Notes: generated by a model not told the origin, from the letters alone. Shown: positions 17,155-27,172, numbered from the stretch's first letter. The stretch is DNA of 64,000 nt from Flavobacterium terrisoli (GCF_030167905.1 NZ_JARGNA010000001.1:62001-126000), one strand, 5' to 3'. A program made the numbers and translations.

Positions 17155-17555
17155 AGATTTTTATATAAATTCCAAATCCAATTGAGAAGTACTAAAAGGA
17201 TTAAAACAATGGCTATCCATGGTTTTCTAATCGTAGCTTCTGCTTTTTTATAGGCTTTAAAAAAGGTTTCCTTTTTTAAAGCAATATCGGTCAAAACCCA
17301 AACAGGGCAGCCTATCATGATTACAGCAACAATTATTCCAAAAGGGTTGAGTAATAAGGAGTCAATTAATTTACCTTCCAAAAGCAACGTTACAGCCCGA
17401 GTGGTACCACAGGACGGACACGGATAACCGGTCACATTTTTGATGATACACACTCCAACTGTTTCCCGTTGTATATTTTGAATGGAATAAAAAAGATAAA
17501 TAAATCCCGCTAAACAAGCTATAAGCAACAAGGAATATAACTTATTTCGGGTCAT
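17151..17555 (-). CDS. DUF2752 membrane protein
   Basis: 134 residues. The diagnostic DUF2752 motif is present near residues 44-58 (TGYPCPSCGTTRAV), with membrane helices at about 6-24, 70-90 and 112-130. The CPSCG pair may bind metal or form a disulfide, but no function is known for the family. It lies 3 bases after the TM2 gene and overlaps the DUF4870 gene by 4 bases. Confidence 0.85.
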   Translation of the reverse strand: MTRNKLYSLLLIACLAGFIYLFYSIQNIQRETVGVCIIKNVTGYPCPSCGTTRAVTLLLEGKLIDSLLLNPFGIIVAVIMIGCPVWVLTDIALKKETFFKAYKKAEATIRKPWIAIVLILLVLLNWIWNLYKNL

Positions 17556-17558
17556 TTA

Positions 17559-17897
17559 TTAATAGAATGTGTTTTGGAATACTTCCATATTTTTCTCGCG
17601 AGTGGCACCCATAATAAGGAACCAATCTACAATTTGCCAAATTCCTAAACCTCCACAAGTTAAAAGTTTGGCCACGCCCATTCCGGTATCACCAATCATA
17701 AAACGGTCAATTCCTAAAGCACCACCTAAAAGTGATACAATTAATGAAGTTGTTGGGTCTTTGAATTGAAGAGTTTGCACTAAACCCCATTTAGATTCGT
17801 CAAGGCTTAATAATTTTTCTCTAACAGCGTTTAGATGATGGCTTTCAAAATACTTTGCATTCATCATCATAAACATGTCAACTTTTTGTGCTTCCAT
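17559..17897 (-). CDS. TM2-domain protein
   Basis: 112 residues. A short soluble N-terminal region (residues 1-45) is followed by a TM2 domain: two membrane helices around SLIVSLLGGALGIDRF and KLLTCGGLGIWQIVDW, with the conserved GIDRFMIGDTGMG turn. TM2 proteins in bacteria often sit in operons with DUF2752 and DUF4870 proteins, as here. The role is not established. First gene of the four-gene operon running to 15923. Confidence 0.88.
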   Translation of the reverse strand: MEAQKVDMFMMMNAKYFESHHLNAVREKLLSLDESKWGLVQTLQFKDPTTSLIVSLLGGALGIDRFMIGDTGMGVAKLLTCGGLGIWQIVDWFLIMGATREKNMEVFQNTFY

Positions 17898-17975
17898 AAT
17901 AATGTTTTATTGGTTATGTTAAGATGGGTCTAATATATAAAATTCTTATAAAAGAACACTATTCCCTAAAGACTA

Positions 17976-18374
17976 TTACAAAAATGCGGAGTCAATAGGC
18001 TCCCAAAGTTCAATCTTGTTTCCTTCAGGATCTAATATCCAACCGAATTTCCCATAATCATAAGTCTCCATTTCGCCCACAATTGTTACACCTTCTTCCT
18101 TTAAAACTTTTAGCAAAGCTTCCAAATCGTGCACTCTGTAGTTCATCATAAAGGGTTTTTCGCTTGGCGAAAAATATTTGGTATTGGCCTCAAATGGCGA
18201 CCATTGAGTAGAGCATTCATTTCCTTCCTTGTCTTTCCACCAAAATGTCCAGCCATAGGTATCCACCGGGATTCCGAGATGTGTTGCATACCATTCCTTT
18301 ATCGCATTTGGGTCTTCACATTTGAAGAAAAAACCACCCAAACCCGTTACTCTTTTAATGTCTTTATCGCTCAT
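17976..18374 (-). CDS. VOC-family (glyoxalase/bleomycin resistance-type) protein
   Basis: 132 residues. The pattern is a vicinal oxygen chelate fold: GLGGFFFKCEDPNAIKEWY at the start, MMNYRVHDLEALLKVLKEEG in the middle, and the family's closing strand ILDPEGNKIELWEP, whose Glu is a typical metal ligand. The substrate cannot be inferred; many such proteins are uncharacterised lyases or binding proteins. The ATG at 18374 overlaps the end of the upstream membrane protein gene by 11 bases; a GTG at 18383 is an alternative start. Coupled translation with that gene is likely. Confidence 0.82.
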   Translation of the reverse strand: MSDKDIKRVTGLGGFFFKCEDPNAIKEWYATHLGIPVDTYGWTFWWKDKEGNECSTQWSPFEANTKYFSPSEKPFMMNYRVHDLEALLKVLKEEGVTIVGEMETYDYGKFGWILDPEGNKIELWEPIDSAFL

Positions 18375-18768
18375 CTTGCTCACTTTTATAAAAAATGGTT
18401 ACCGCCAATAAAAGTAAAACGCCTTCAATGGAAAAGAAAACCATATGATTTAAAAACTCCTGAGCAATATAATTACAGCCCAATCCGAAAGCAATCAGCC
18501 CGATACTCAAATACAAAACCTGAACACGGGCAACGTGTTTCCCTTCCAGAATTGGCTTTGCCAAAAAGAACATCCAAATGCTCGAAAGCAACATCATGAT
18601 TGATGAATAAAGCCAAATCATTTGCATTCCCTTTGTGGCTTCACCTCTAATTTCTCCTTTTTCGATATGATCTAACACTGCCGGAAAACCCAGAAAGGCA
18701 TGAGGGAAAAATTGCAGGAAAGTTAGGATTCCCACAACTACAACTAAGTAATAACTAACTTTGTTCAT
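18364..18768 (-). CDS. Four-helix membrane protein, unknown function
   Basis: 134 residues with four predicted membrane helices (about 5-25, 47-70, 83-101, 107-127). The C-terminus is short and acidic (KSEQDER). I do not recognise the family, though the helix layout resembles small DoxX-like or DUF4345-like proteins. Its stop lies inside the start region of the VOC gene, so the two form a coupled pair. A TAGCTTTG -7 element lies 27 bases upstream of the ATG. Confidence 0.7.
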   Translation of the reverse strand: MNKVSYYLVVVVGILTFLQFFPHAFLGFPAVLDHIEKGEIRGEATKGMQMIWLYSSIMMLLSSIWMFFLAKPILEGKHVARVQVLYLSIGLIAFGLGCNYIAQEFLNHMVFFSIEGVLLLLAVTIFYKSEQDER

Positions 18769-18794
18769 AAATCAATCTTTAAAAGGTTTATAAA

Positions 18795-18802
18795 CAAAGC
18801 TA
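18795..18802 (-). promoter_or_regulatory. -7 element for the membrane protein/VOC pair
   Basis: TAGCTTTG on the minus strand, a perfect TAnnTTTG match, 27 bases before the ATG at 18768. Confidence 0.45.
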
Positions 18803-18825
18803 GTAATTAAATTAATGCTTGATAA

Positions 18826-21800
18826 TTATCGGATTACTTTTTTGGTGACTGAAATTCCGTCTTGTGAAGTAATTTGGACTAACAATACCTGATTCGCCAA
18901 ACTGACATTAATCACCGTTTGGGCCGCATTGACATTTTTTTGCTCTTGCAATAATCTGCCTCTGATGTCAAATACTTTAACCGAATCCATTACGATACTG
19001 CCGGTATTGACAACCAATTCCTCAGCAGGATTTTCATAAACAACCACCTGATTTTCATTGAAAGTTGGCAAACCAACACTCAAAGGGATTTGGTAAAGAA
19101 TGTCAAATCGGGAGTCAAATGTACCCGCTGCGGAAGTGAAAGTATAGCTTCCTGTTTTTAAATCCTGAATGATTCCGGTAGTATTATCCCTTAAGTAAAT
19201 GCTTTGTTCCCCTAAAAACAATCCGTCAACATGATCAATCGCAATGGTATAATTTCCGGCATTGGTGGCCTTAAAATTCATTGGAACAACATCATTAATA
19301 TCAAAAGGCAATGCTCTTCCTTGTATGGCATATTTTTCGGCACCAATAATTGACGTCAAAGCTATATCGCCATCGTTGATGTATTTACCGTCAATTGACA
19401 CATCATATCCCAGAGTAGCATTGGCAACATATCCTAACAAGGTTTGTGAGAATGAACCCGTACTATTGAAGGCATTTAACCAAATCTTACTTTGCTCTGC
19501 AATATCAGAAGTAGTATTTGAATTTCTGAAGAACTGATTGGCATGATTATCAACACGCATTGAATTATTAAAGTTGAGCGCAGTTCCGTTGCCAGAGGCT
19601 TCTACAAAAAATCCCTGTCCGGTCTGAATGACACCATTAGGGTCAAAAACCTGTGCTTCACCATTACTGGTAAATCCGATAGTAGTCCAGGTACAATAGG
19701 ATGGACTCAAAACATTGTTGGTCTTTCTCCAAAAATACAAAGCTCCGGTAATATTGGCACTGTTGGCCGAAACAAAAGCATTGGCATTAATCGGTGACGG
19801 ATATGGATTTCCAACCAAATTGAATCGCTGTCCGGATGCAATGTCAGTCATTGTATAATTGTAATTTCCATTATTTGGCACTCCCGAAAATTGTCCGTTC
19901 CAGACAGTAGGTGTAGTCGGATGTGTATTCGGCATTCTTATCAAATATCCTTTCGCTGTAACAAATGTAACCGAAGGCGTTATGGCATCATAGAAATTGG
20001 TACTGGTATTATAGGTATAGAAACGATTCGTTAATGTTTCAGGAGAAAAATCTAAAAGTGTCTGGCTTCCTAAAACAGGGCTAGACCATAAAGTATAGTC
20101 TAATCTCATCAAGGCAGAACTGTTACGTCTGACAAAGATTGACCCCGAATTGGCATTTGTTGTTCCGCCCTGAATCAAATTTGCATTATTATTAAAGGTA
20201 ACCACACTTCCTGTTTCAGTAACCAAAGCACCACTTAACGTAACCGTATCACCTGATGAAATCTGGACCACAGCATTGTTGTTGATAGTTAACGAACAGG
20301 CATTAATATTATTTCCGCCGGAAGTATATGCATCTGAAATTACTGCACTGGTTGTGGCATTTGGTGCTCCATTAGTCCATATTCCACCGCTCCAGGTTGT
20401 GGAACTTATAGTAACACTAGTATCTCCTGAGTTGGCTTCCGTACACAGACCGCTTTGAACAACGGCTCTGAATCTGGTTGTTTGGGTTAATGCTCCCGAG
20501 GTATAACTAGCAGAAGTATTTGAAATAGGTGTCCAAACAGAAAATGGACTTACAGAAGATTCCCAACGTATTACATTACCCGTATATCCCGATAAAGTTA
20601 AAAGTCCACTGGTTGAACCTGCACAAATTGACGAACCACCAGACGTTGTTCCGCCAACAGACGCCGGGGAAACCTCAACATTTGCATTATCAGTAGCAGT
20701 AATTCCATTATTGTCTTTGATAGTAATCACATAATTCAAAGTTCCTGAAGCCGTAGTTGAAGGAACAGCAGTTTCATCCGTTCCCAATCCGCTTGACCAC
20801 AAATAAGTATAAGGTGCATCTCCACCTGTTGGAGTAGCCGTAAGTGTAACCACATCATTCAAACAGAAGGTACCGTAACCGGAAATCATTGCGGTGAAAT
20901 TGCCGCCTTTGATTCCTGTAAAAGCAGAAGTCTGACCACTTGTTAGTGTAGCTCCGGTGGCCAAAAGTGTATTGCCTGACAATGCGGTATATTTTATCCA
21001 GGGATTGGAAGCCTGGTTAAAAGTTCCATTCAATTGTGCACTACTAATATCGCCTTCCATACCTGTAATATCTGATGCACTATATGTAGCCGAAATATTA
21101 GCCATGGCACCTGTAATTCCTGACTCGCTTACTTTCCAATAACGTGTCAAATGGTTGGTTGTACTTGAGTTATTAGGATGAATGGCATCAACTACTGAAA
21201 CACCTACATAAGCACTCGAAAAGGAGCCTGCCGTTACTGAAACCGTTATCGGTGAATACTCTGCCGTAACAGTGTTATCCCCAATCGGAAAAGTATAAGA
21301 ACCGGTATTAGTGAAAGTTCTTCTTACTTCTCCAGAACCACTGGCAACTATCATATTGGTTGCCGAAAATGCTCCTGAAACTGCTGCTGCTAAAGTCAGG
21401 TTATAATTCCCTAAATCTAGATTCCCTGCAGTTAAGGTAAGGGTACCATTAACAAAGGTATTGGTCCCGAGTGAAACACCGGAATCCAAATTATTAACGG
21501 TTAAATTATTGAAAGTTGGTGTGGAAGTCCCGGCAATAATTTGAGGTTCTGAGCCCAACATTGCTATTGTCTTCCCTGTAAAATCAACCGACTGATTGAG
21601 TGTAAGATTTCCGGCTATGTTTAAGGAAGTTGGGAAAACTGCCCCGGTTCCGTTTATAATCAGGTTGTGATAGGCCTGTAAGCCTCCATTTGGAGTAACA
21701 ATTGTTTGATTGGTACCCGTGTAAATCACCGTATTTTCAATTGAGCCAGAAGTAAAGCTTCCATTACGGGTGAACGTTCCCGCAATCTGCATAATGTTAT

Positions 21801-24800
21801 CCGTTAAAGGTCGCAAACTGGCTCCGGAATTGATGGTGATATTATTGAAATTAGTACTTCCGGCCATTGTGGCATCGGCATTGGTAAAAATAACCGCACT
21901 TGTTCCGGTTCCGGGATTATATGTTCCATTATTAATCCAAGCTCCGGCACCATTGTTAACTGTAAACTGCGAATTAGCCGGCGCATTCAAAATTCCTCCT
22001 GCATCAATATTTAAAGAACCTAACAATACTGCCGGATTCAAAGTAGGATCATTTGGTGTTGTAGCCGCATCCGGAATATAAACAATCGTAAAATCTGATG
22101 GCGTGGCATTTGGTGTCCAATTGGCCGCTGTTGTCCAAGAATCACTTACAGAGCCGTTCCATGTTAATGATCCCGCCGCTGATTCATCCAATGTTAAAAG
22201 CACCTGGTTAAAAGTTCCAGTAAAATACAATCCAACATTCACATTGGTCAATTCAACCCAATTTTCAGTTGTATTATAATTGGATCTTCCTTGTTCTAAA
22301 ACAGTAGAAGAAGCAACGATATAAGCCCAGTCCACTAATTTAATTTCAGCATTGCCATTGAGTTCAGTATCTAAATAATGCGCCTTAATCACTGCTTTGG
22401 TTCCTGAACCTCCGGTTTGTATAAAATCATACGTTCGATTGATGGCTCCTGTTCTCCAGCTTGGTGCTGCTCCTATGGCAATTTTCAAACTCATGGATGT
22501 TGGCAATGTTCCGATATTTGGAAATATTATCGAGGTATAAGTATTCCCAAATGTATAGAGCGTATTTGCAACGATGCTATTTCTTGTTACAATTCCTGTA
22601 ACATCACCTATTCCTGTATTGGTTGCATTTGCTCCCATGGTTAATGTAAAAGTTGCCATCGAAAGACTTCCTAAAGTTGAAGATGGATTGGCTGTTGGCA
22701 AATGGAGAACATCATTCACTGTTAAATTTCCTGCTGCGGTAGCGCCACCAGTAGATGATGAAGTTAAATTTTGGTAAGTTCCTACTACTATAGTTTGGGC
22801 CGCTGAAGTCGCATTATAGTTTATCGTTCCTGAACCACTCCAGGTTTTCCCTGAAGGAATCGGTAAAGATGATGTGTTTTGAGTCGATATCGTTCCGTTA
22901 TTTGCGATTCCGCTTAACGTACCTGTTAAAGCATTGGTTCCCAGATTAAGAGTTTGCCCTAAAACAGTAGTCAAAGTTCCGTTAACCACAACAGGGTTCA
23001 AAACAGTTACAGTATTGGATGCTGTAGTATTGATGCTTAAATTATTCAATAAATTAGTTGTTCCTAAAGTAGTCTGGTCAAAACTCAAAGACGGACTTAC
23101 CGCTCCACTAATAATCAGGTTACTTGAAGCACTTCCCTTTAATCCTCCTGTTGTTGTATTAGTTACTATTCCATTTAGGGTTAAAGTATTTCCATTGAGA
23201 TCAACCTTACCTCCGTTAAATGTAATATCACCGGCAACTGTTGTGCTGCCTGACAAAGTCGCATTTCCTAAAACTACAAAGTTTTCTGCATTGCCATTAA
23301 AAGAAGCATAGTTCGTAGACGGGTTGGCCACCATAACAATATCGTCCAATCCAAACTGATCAAAATCAACACTTCCAGAAACTGTTGCTCCCGACCATCT
23401 GAAATAATAATAATTGTTGTTGGCTATACTCAATCCTGTTAGTGTTACAACTCTGTAATAGGCTTTCCATCCGGGTGAAGCATCGGCTGCTGCCGGAGAA
23501 ACTACATTAAGCCCTGCTACTCCTGTATAAGTCGAATTGTCTGCTGAATGACTAAAATTAAAACTGCTTGAAGCTGCCTGGTCATTATAAATATAAACTT
23601 TATAGCCGATACTTATTGAAGTCACCGCGGCTCCGGTCTGATTTTGAAAACGCAGTGTTACAGTACCCGGAGCAAAATCTCCGGTCGCTGGTTTTATTCC
23701 TAATGAAAAATTATTGGTTGTTGTCTCAAAAGCATAAACCCCACCAACCGAAACAGATCCTGTAGCTGTTCCTCTATCATAATCCTGTCCGTCTGTACTT
23801 GTTCCGCCAAAAGCAATTGCGCCATCAGTAAAACCAGTCATAGCCCAGGCATTGGAATTTAATTCCCCATTTGTTAAAGATGGTGACAACCCTGCCGCCT
23901 GATAGATACCTTCGTTTACTCCATCGATGGTGGTATCGAAATTAATGGTATTGGCTGTATTGGCTGTATAAATTTGCCATCCAACTGGCGCGTTAAGTGT
24001 CGTTCTGTTTCCGGTTGCGGGTGTGGTGGTTAAATAACTTTCCGTACCGGCAGAACCATTGTAATCATAAACCGCTACGTGGTAGGTCGTATTTGGCTGT
24101 AATCCGGAGAGGTTGATCGTATTGGCAGTTCCGGCATAGATAACATAATTTCCCGTACCGATTTCGGAACCTGCGCCAAAAGAATTAACCGCAGTATAAG
24201 TTACACCATCAACAGGATTTGAATTAACAGCACTTCCGTTTTTAATTAAAACGATATGGTTTGCCCCGTTTCCATTGGTCCAGTTAACAGTAAAAGTAGT
24301 CGATGTTACTGATGTGAAATTAACTGCAGTGGCTTGAATCGTTGGTTTTGCAGCAATAACTGTGGCAGCTACAGAGATTGTTTTTGTGGCACCTCCAGTT
24401 GTTGTATGATCAATTGTGGCAGCATAAATCCCCGATGGTGCCGAAGCTTTAACTCGGGCATAAATAGTTGTGTTACTTACACTTCCCGCCGTTTGTGTCA
24501 AGGACAATGACGCAAAATAAGTTGTCCCATTGGTTGAAATTTCAAAATTCGCAGGCGCTGTTATACCGATATTAGCCGTTAAATTGGTCCCGCTTACGGT
24601 ATACGTTTGAGCAGAAGAAGCGGTTCCTGTTATGGTCGTCATTGTGTTTAAACCACTGGTAGAAAGGGCAATATTAGGAACTCCTGCCGGGTCGATGGTA
24701 AAGTTTTGTGCATTCGATACCGCTGTTCCATTAGCTACAGTAATAGCTGCTGTTCCTGCCGTAGTAATATCTGTTGCCAGTATGGATGCTGTGAGTTGAG

Positions 24801-25764
24801 TTGTCGAAACAAAGGTTGTACTTCTGTTACTCCCATTCCATTTAACCACACTGGTTCCGTTTACAAAATTGTTTCCATTAACCGTGAGTGTAAAAGCTCC
24901 GGTACCAGCTACTTTTGAGGGTGGTGCTAATGAGGTGATGCTAGGCACCACTACGGTTATTTTAACATTGTCAAATAGCGCCGATTGGTTAAACTTTGTG
25001 CTAGCATTCCAAAACCCACCCATAATTGGCAAAGCGGTTCCTGTGTAGGTACTGTTCACCGTTGGGCTTCCCTGCAATGTCAAACTTCCTGAATTGGGAT
25101 CCAAAAAGGCCGTACCATCATTTCTCACATAAAGTTTCCAAGTATTGGTAGATGGTGTGTAAATAACCTTTACACTGATATAAGGATTCCCAAAATCAGT
25201 AAGCCCTGAAGTATTAGAGGTAACAATTGTCGTCGAGGTTTGAAGTCCGGAAGAATAACTAACCAATCTCAAAGGATCCGTTTTTCCCGAATTCCCTAAA
25301 GTCACTGCATAACCAGTTCCTGAACTGTTTGTGGTTCCTGAAGTTCCGGCAAGGATAAAAGCAACACCATAATTCCCACTGGCAAAACCACTCGGATTAG
25401 CTTGTGGCTGACGCATATTAAATGTCCAGGTAACATCGCCAGGATTCGAATTTAAAGTTGTGCTGTAAGGTGTTAAAAAACCAGCAGTGTTAGTATAACC
25501 CATAACCCATCCGGCCAAATTTCCCGCTGATGAGGCATCGTTGCCCAAGATTAATAACCCAGAATTAATTCCGGCTCCATAATCAACCCCGCTTCGGGAC
25601 AAATTCCAAGTCGGACTTGTTCCTATAGGTCCATTTGCAGTAGTAAAAGTTGTTCCTGCTGAAGTGGTAAAATTATCATTAAAAACAGTTGCAACTTGAG
25701 CATTTAAATTTACTGTGCTGAAAAACACCAGCAGCAAAGCAGTAAAGAGTAATCTTCTTTTCAT
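18826..25764 (-). CDS. Giant secreted multidomain surface protein (T9SS cargo)
   Basis: 2312 residues. Signal peptide (ends NLNAQ), then a jelly-roll-like domain (about 25-275), an IPT/TIG domain (about 275-360, FTLTVNGNNFVNGTSVVKWNG shape), an Ig-like segment (about 365-470) and an FN3 domain (about 475-590). The long middle is built of beta-strand repeats with the theme NGTLTT.L.LGTNALTG. A PKD-like segment (YLWSSGLGTDE) follows near 1670. The C-terminal 250 residues contain YAIQGRALPFDINDVVPM, DILYQIPLSVGLP and VFDIRGRLLQEQ, which I read as a type C-like sorting region for type IX secretion. Likely role: surface adhesin or matrix protein. No enzyme motif is seen. Single-gene unit. Confidence 0.85.
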   Translation of the reverse strand: MKRRLLFTALLLVFFSTVNLNAQVATVFNDNFTTSAGTTFTTANGPIGTSPTWNLSRSGVDYGAGINSGLLILGNDASSAGNLAGWVMGYTNTAGFLTPYSTTLNSNPGDVTWTFNMRQPQANPSGFASGNYGVAFILAGTSGTTNSSGTGYAVTLGNSGKTDPLRLVSYSSGLQTSTTIVTSNTSGLTDFGNPYISVKVIYTPSTNTWKLYVRNDGTAFLDPNSGSLTLQGSPTVNSTYTGTALPIMGGFWNASTKFNQSALFDNVKITVVVPSITSLAPPSKVAGTGAFTLTVNGNNFVNGTSVVKWNGSNRSTTFVSTTQLTASILATDITTAGTAAITVANGTAVSNAQNFTIDPAGVPNIALSTSGLNTMTTITGTASSAQTYTVSGTNLTANIGITAPANFEISTNGTTYFASLSLTQTAGSVSNTTIYARVKASAPSGIYAATIDHTTTGGATKTISVAATVIAAKPTIQATAVNFTSVTSTTFTVNWTNGNGANHIVLIKNGSAVNSNPVDGVTYTAVNSFGAGSEIGTGNYVIYAGTANTINLSGLQPNTTYHVAVYDYNGSAGTESYLTTTPATGNRTTLNAPVGWQIYTANTANTINFDTTIDGVNEGIYQAAGLSPSLTNGELNSNAWAMTGFTDGAIAFGGTSTDGQDYDRGTATGSVSVGGVYAFETTTNNFSLGIKPATGDFAPGTVTLRFQNQTGAAVTSISIGYKVYIYNDQAASSSFNFSHSADNSTYTGVAGLNVVSPAAADASPGWKAYYRVVTLTGLSIANNNYYYFRWSGATVSGSVDFDQFGLDDIVMVANPSTNYASFNGNAENFVVLGNATLSGSTTVAGDITFNGGKVDLNGNTLTLNGIVTNTTTGGLKGSASSNLIISGAVSPSLSFDQTTLGTTNLLNNLSINTTASNTVTVLNPVVVNGTLTTVLGQTLNLGTNALTGTLSGIANNGTISTQNTSSLPIPSGKTWSGSGTINYNATSAAQTIVVGTYQNLTSSSTGGATAAGNLTVNDVLHLPTANPSSTLGSLSMATFTLTMGANATNTGIGDVTGIVTRNSIVANTLYTFGNTYTSIIFPNIGTLPTSMSLKIAIGAAPSWRTGAINRTYDFIQTGGSGTKAVIKAHYLDTELNGNAEIKLVDWAYIVASSTVLEQGRSNYNTTENWVELTNVNVGLYFTGTFNQVLLTLDESAAGSLTWNGSVSDSWTTAANWTPNATPSDFTIVYIPDAATTPNDPTLNPAVLLGSLNIDAGGILNAPANSQFTVNNGAGAWINNGTYNPGTGTSAVIFTNADATMAGSTNFNNITINSGASLRPLTDNIMQIAGTFTRNGSFTSGSIENTVIYTGTNQTIVTPNGGLQAYHNLIINGTGAVFPTSLNIAGNLTLNQSVDFTGKTIAMLGSEPQIIAGTSTPTFNNLTVNNLDSGVSLGTNTFVNGTLTLTAGNLDLGNYNLTLAAAVSGAFSATNMIVASGSGEVRRTFTNTGSYTFPIGDNTVTAEYSPITVSVTAGSFSSAYVGVSVVDAIHPNNSSTTNHLTRYWKVSESGITGAMANISATYSASDITGMEGDISSAQLNGTFNQASNPWIKYTALSGNTLLATGATLTSGQTSAFTGIKGGNFTAMISGYGTFCLNDVVTLTATPTGGDAPYTYLWSSGLGTDETAVPSTTASGTLNYVITIKDNNGITATDNANVEVSPASVGGTTSGGSSICAGSTSGLLTLSGYTGNVIRWESSVSPFSVWTPISNTSASYTSGALTQTTRFRAVVQSGLCTEANSGDTSVTISSTTWSGGIWTNGAPNATTSAVISDAYTSGGNNINACSLTINNNAVVQISSGDTVTLSGALVTETGSVVTFNNNANLIQGGTTNANSGSIFVRRNSSALMRLDYTLWSSPVLGSQTLLDFSPETLTNRFYTYNTSTNFYDAITPSVTFVTAKGYLIRMPNTHPTTPTVWNGQFSGVPNNGNYNYTMTDIASGQRFNLVGNPYPSPINANAFVSANSANITGALYFWRKTNNVLSPSYCTWTTIGFTSNGEAQVFDPNGVIQTGQGFFVEASGNGTALNFNNSMRVDNHANQFFRNSNTTSDIAEQSKIWLNAFNSTGSFSQTLLGYVANATLGYDVSIDGKYINDGDIALTSIIGAEKYAIQGRALPFDINDVVPMNFKATNAGNYTIAIDHVDGLFLGEQSIYLRDNTTGIIQDLKTGSYTFTSAAGTFDSRFDILYQIPLSVGLPTFNENQVVVYENPAEELVVNTGSIVMDSVKVFDIRGRLLQEQKNVNAAQTVINVSLANQVLLVQITSQDGISVTKKVIR

Positions 25765-26057
25765 AATATTGAAGTTTATGTTTGATTTTTGTGGGGCGAA
25801 ATGCAGTAAATAAAGAATAATGATTTTTTTCTTATTTTTTTAATTTATAAAAATCCTAAACATTTATAAATGAGCAAGTAGAGAGAATAATTTTTGATTT
25901 ATTTTACAAATTTCAGGAAATGTACAAGAATCTAAAAGAATTAATTTCACAAATCGATAAACAACACAATTGTATAGACCAAAGGCTGTAATATCCTGTT
26001 AAATAACCTGTTTTAAATATTTTTTTAAGAAAAAACTTATTATTTTTATTTTGGCCT
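25765..26057. other. 293-base AT-rich intergenic region
   Basis: It holds the 5' leader of the giant surface-protein gene and the 3' flank of the hydroxyacid dehydrogenase gene. I see no ORF with a plausible start. A weak A/T-only hairpin near 26022-26045 could end the dehydrogenase transcript. No exact TAnnTTTG element is visible for the giant gene. Confidence 0.5.
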
Positions 26058-27020
26058 TCAGATAAAATTATGGTTAAGTCCTATGATTTTATCGACTATG
26101 GTCTGCGCCAGTTTTTGATGACTTTCAAATGTCCAGCCGGCGATATGTGGCGTTAATAAAACATTTTCGGCTTCCAATAAATACTCAAAAGCTTTTGGTT
26201 TTTCAGTATCGATAAAAAGATTCTCAAAAGATAATTTCTCATATTCCAGCACGTCCAATCCGGCGCCTAAAACTTTCCCCGATTTCAAGGCTTCAACCAA
26301 ATCAGCCGTGACAACATTATTACCACGTGATGTATTGATAAACCAAAACGGTTTGGCAAAAGCATTGATGAATTGCGTGTTTAACATCTTATCCGTTTCA
26401 GGAGTTGAAGGAATGTGCAGGCTTAATACATCGGCTTTGGCCTGCAATTCTGAAAGCGAAACCTGTTTGGCATTGGCATCACCAACATTATCCAAAATAT
26501 CATAACACAAAACTTCCACGTCAAAGCCTTTCAGTTTTTTGGCAAATGATTTTCCCATATTCCCATAACCAATGAGACCGACCGTTTTGCCATCCAATTC
26601 ATGACCACGATTGCCTTCACGAACCCAATGTCCCTGACGCACCAATCTGTCGGCTCGGTTCAGTTTGTTAAGTAAAGATAAAAGCATACCCAAGGTATGT
26701 TCGCCAACGGCATTTCGGTTGCCTTCCGGAGCCGCAATGAGGTGAATGCCTTTTGCTGCTGCATACTCACAATCGATACTTTCCAATCCGGCGCCAACAC
26801 GGGCAATGAATTTGAGATTAATTGCTTTATCTATAAATTCTCTGTCTATTTTAAATCGACTGCGGATAACAACGCCATGATAGTTTTGAATTTTGGCTTC
26901 GATTTCGGTTTTAGAAGAAGTAAAATCGGCTTCATTCTGAAAACCGGCTTGTTCCAATTGTTCCCACAACAATGGATGATTGCTGTCGATATGAAGAATT
27001 TTAATGTCTTGGTTGGGCAT
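26058..27020 (-). CDS. D-2-hydroxyacid dehydrogenase (3-phosphoglycerate dehydrogenase-like)
   Basis: 320 residues from the ATG at 27020. The Rossmann NAD-binding motif GLIGYGNMGKSFAKKL lies near residue 150, and catalytic residues are in place: Arg in NTSRGNN, a Glu in LDVLEYEK, and His in LLTPHIAGWT. The SerA-like family oxidises D-2-hydroxyacids; 3-phosphoglycerate or glyoxylate/hydroxypyruvate are possible substrates. The frame is open for 43 more codons upstream, but that stretch contains a terminator hairpin (27061-27093), and a weak TTG-N15-TATCTTTA promoter overlaps its end, so 27020 is the better start. It is probably not part of the pyrimidine operon transcript. Confidence 0.85.
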   Translation of the reverse strand: MPNQDIKILHIDSNHPLLWEQLEQAGFQNEADFTSSKTEIEAKIQNYHGVVIRSRFKIDREFIDKAINLKFIARVGAGLESIDCEYAAAKGIHLIAAPEGNRNAVGEHTLGMLLSLLNKLNRADRLVRQGHWVREGNRGHELDGKTVGLIGYGNMGKSFAKKLKGFDVEVLCYDILDNVGDANAKQVSLSELQAKADVLSLHIPSTPETDKMLNTQFINAFAKPFWFINTSRGNNVVTADLVEALKSGKVLGAGLDVLEYEKLSFENLFIDTEKPKAFEYLLEAENVLLTPHIAGWTFESHQKLAQTIVDKIIGLNHNFI

Positions 27021-27037
27021 GATGGCAAATTGAAGAG

Positions 27038-27063
27038 TAAAGATAGTATTTATTAAAAGACAA
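27038..27063 (-). promoter_or_regulatory. Weak promoter TTG-N15-TATCTTTA
   Basis: On the minus strand TTG (27063-27061) and TATCTTTA (27045-27038) are 15 bases apart, shorter than usual. It lies just after the upstream terminator and 18 bases before the dehydrogenase ATG. Confidence 0.35.
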
Positions 27064-27093
27064 TAAAAAAAGCCATCAAATTTCTCTGATGGC
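27061..27093 (-). terminator. Terminator of the pyrimidine catabolism cluster
   Basis: Minus-strand stem GCCATCA/TGATGGC with an 8-base loop and TTTTTT after it, 78 bases beyond the HyuC-type stop codon. Confidence 0.85.
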
Positions 27094-27130
27094 AATTTCC
27101 TTTTGAATGGCTTATAATAATCGTTGGGTG

Positions 27131-27172
27131 TTATTCCGCTACGATACATACAATTCGGCTAAGCCTCGGGTT
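27131..27172 (-). repeat. Stop-adjacent intergenic repeat, copy 1
   Basis: The minus strand reads CCCGAGGCTTAGCCGAATTG and continues to a CGTAGCGGAATAA end, directly touching the stop of the HyuC-type gene. It is clearly related to 35238-35282 (about 35 of 42 positions by eye) and to the ends of 12491-12547, all in the same orientation. Confidence 0.65.

Noticed and set aside
27021..27149. N-terminal extension of the hydroxyacid dehydrogenase
   Set aside because: The stretch contains a Rho-independent terminator for the upstream operon and a repeat edge, and encodes no recognisable dehydrogenase sequence.
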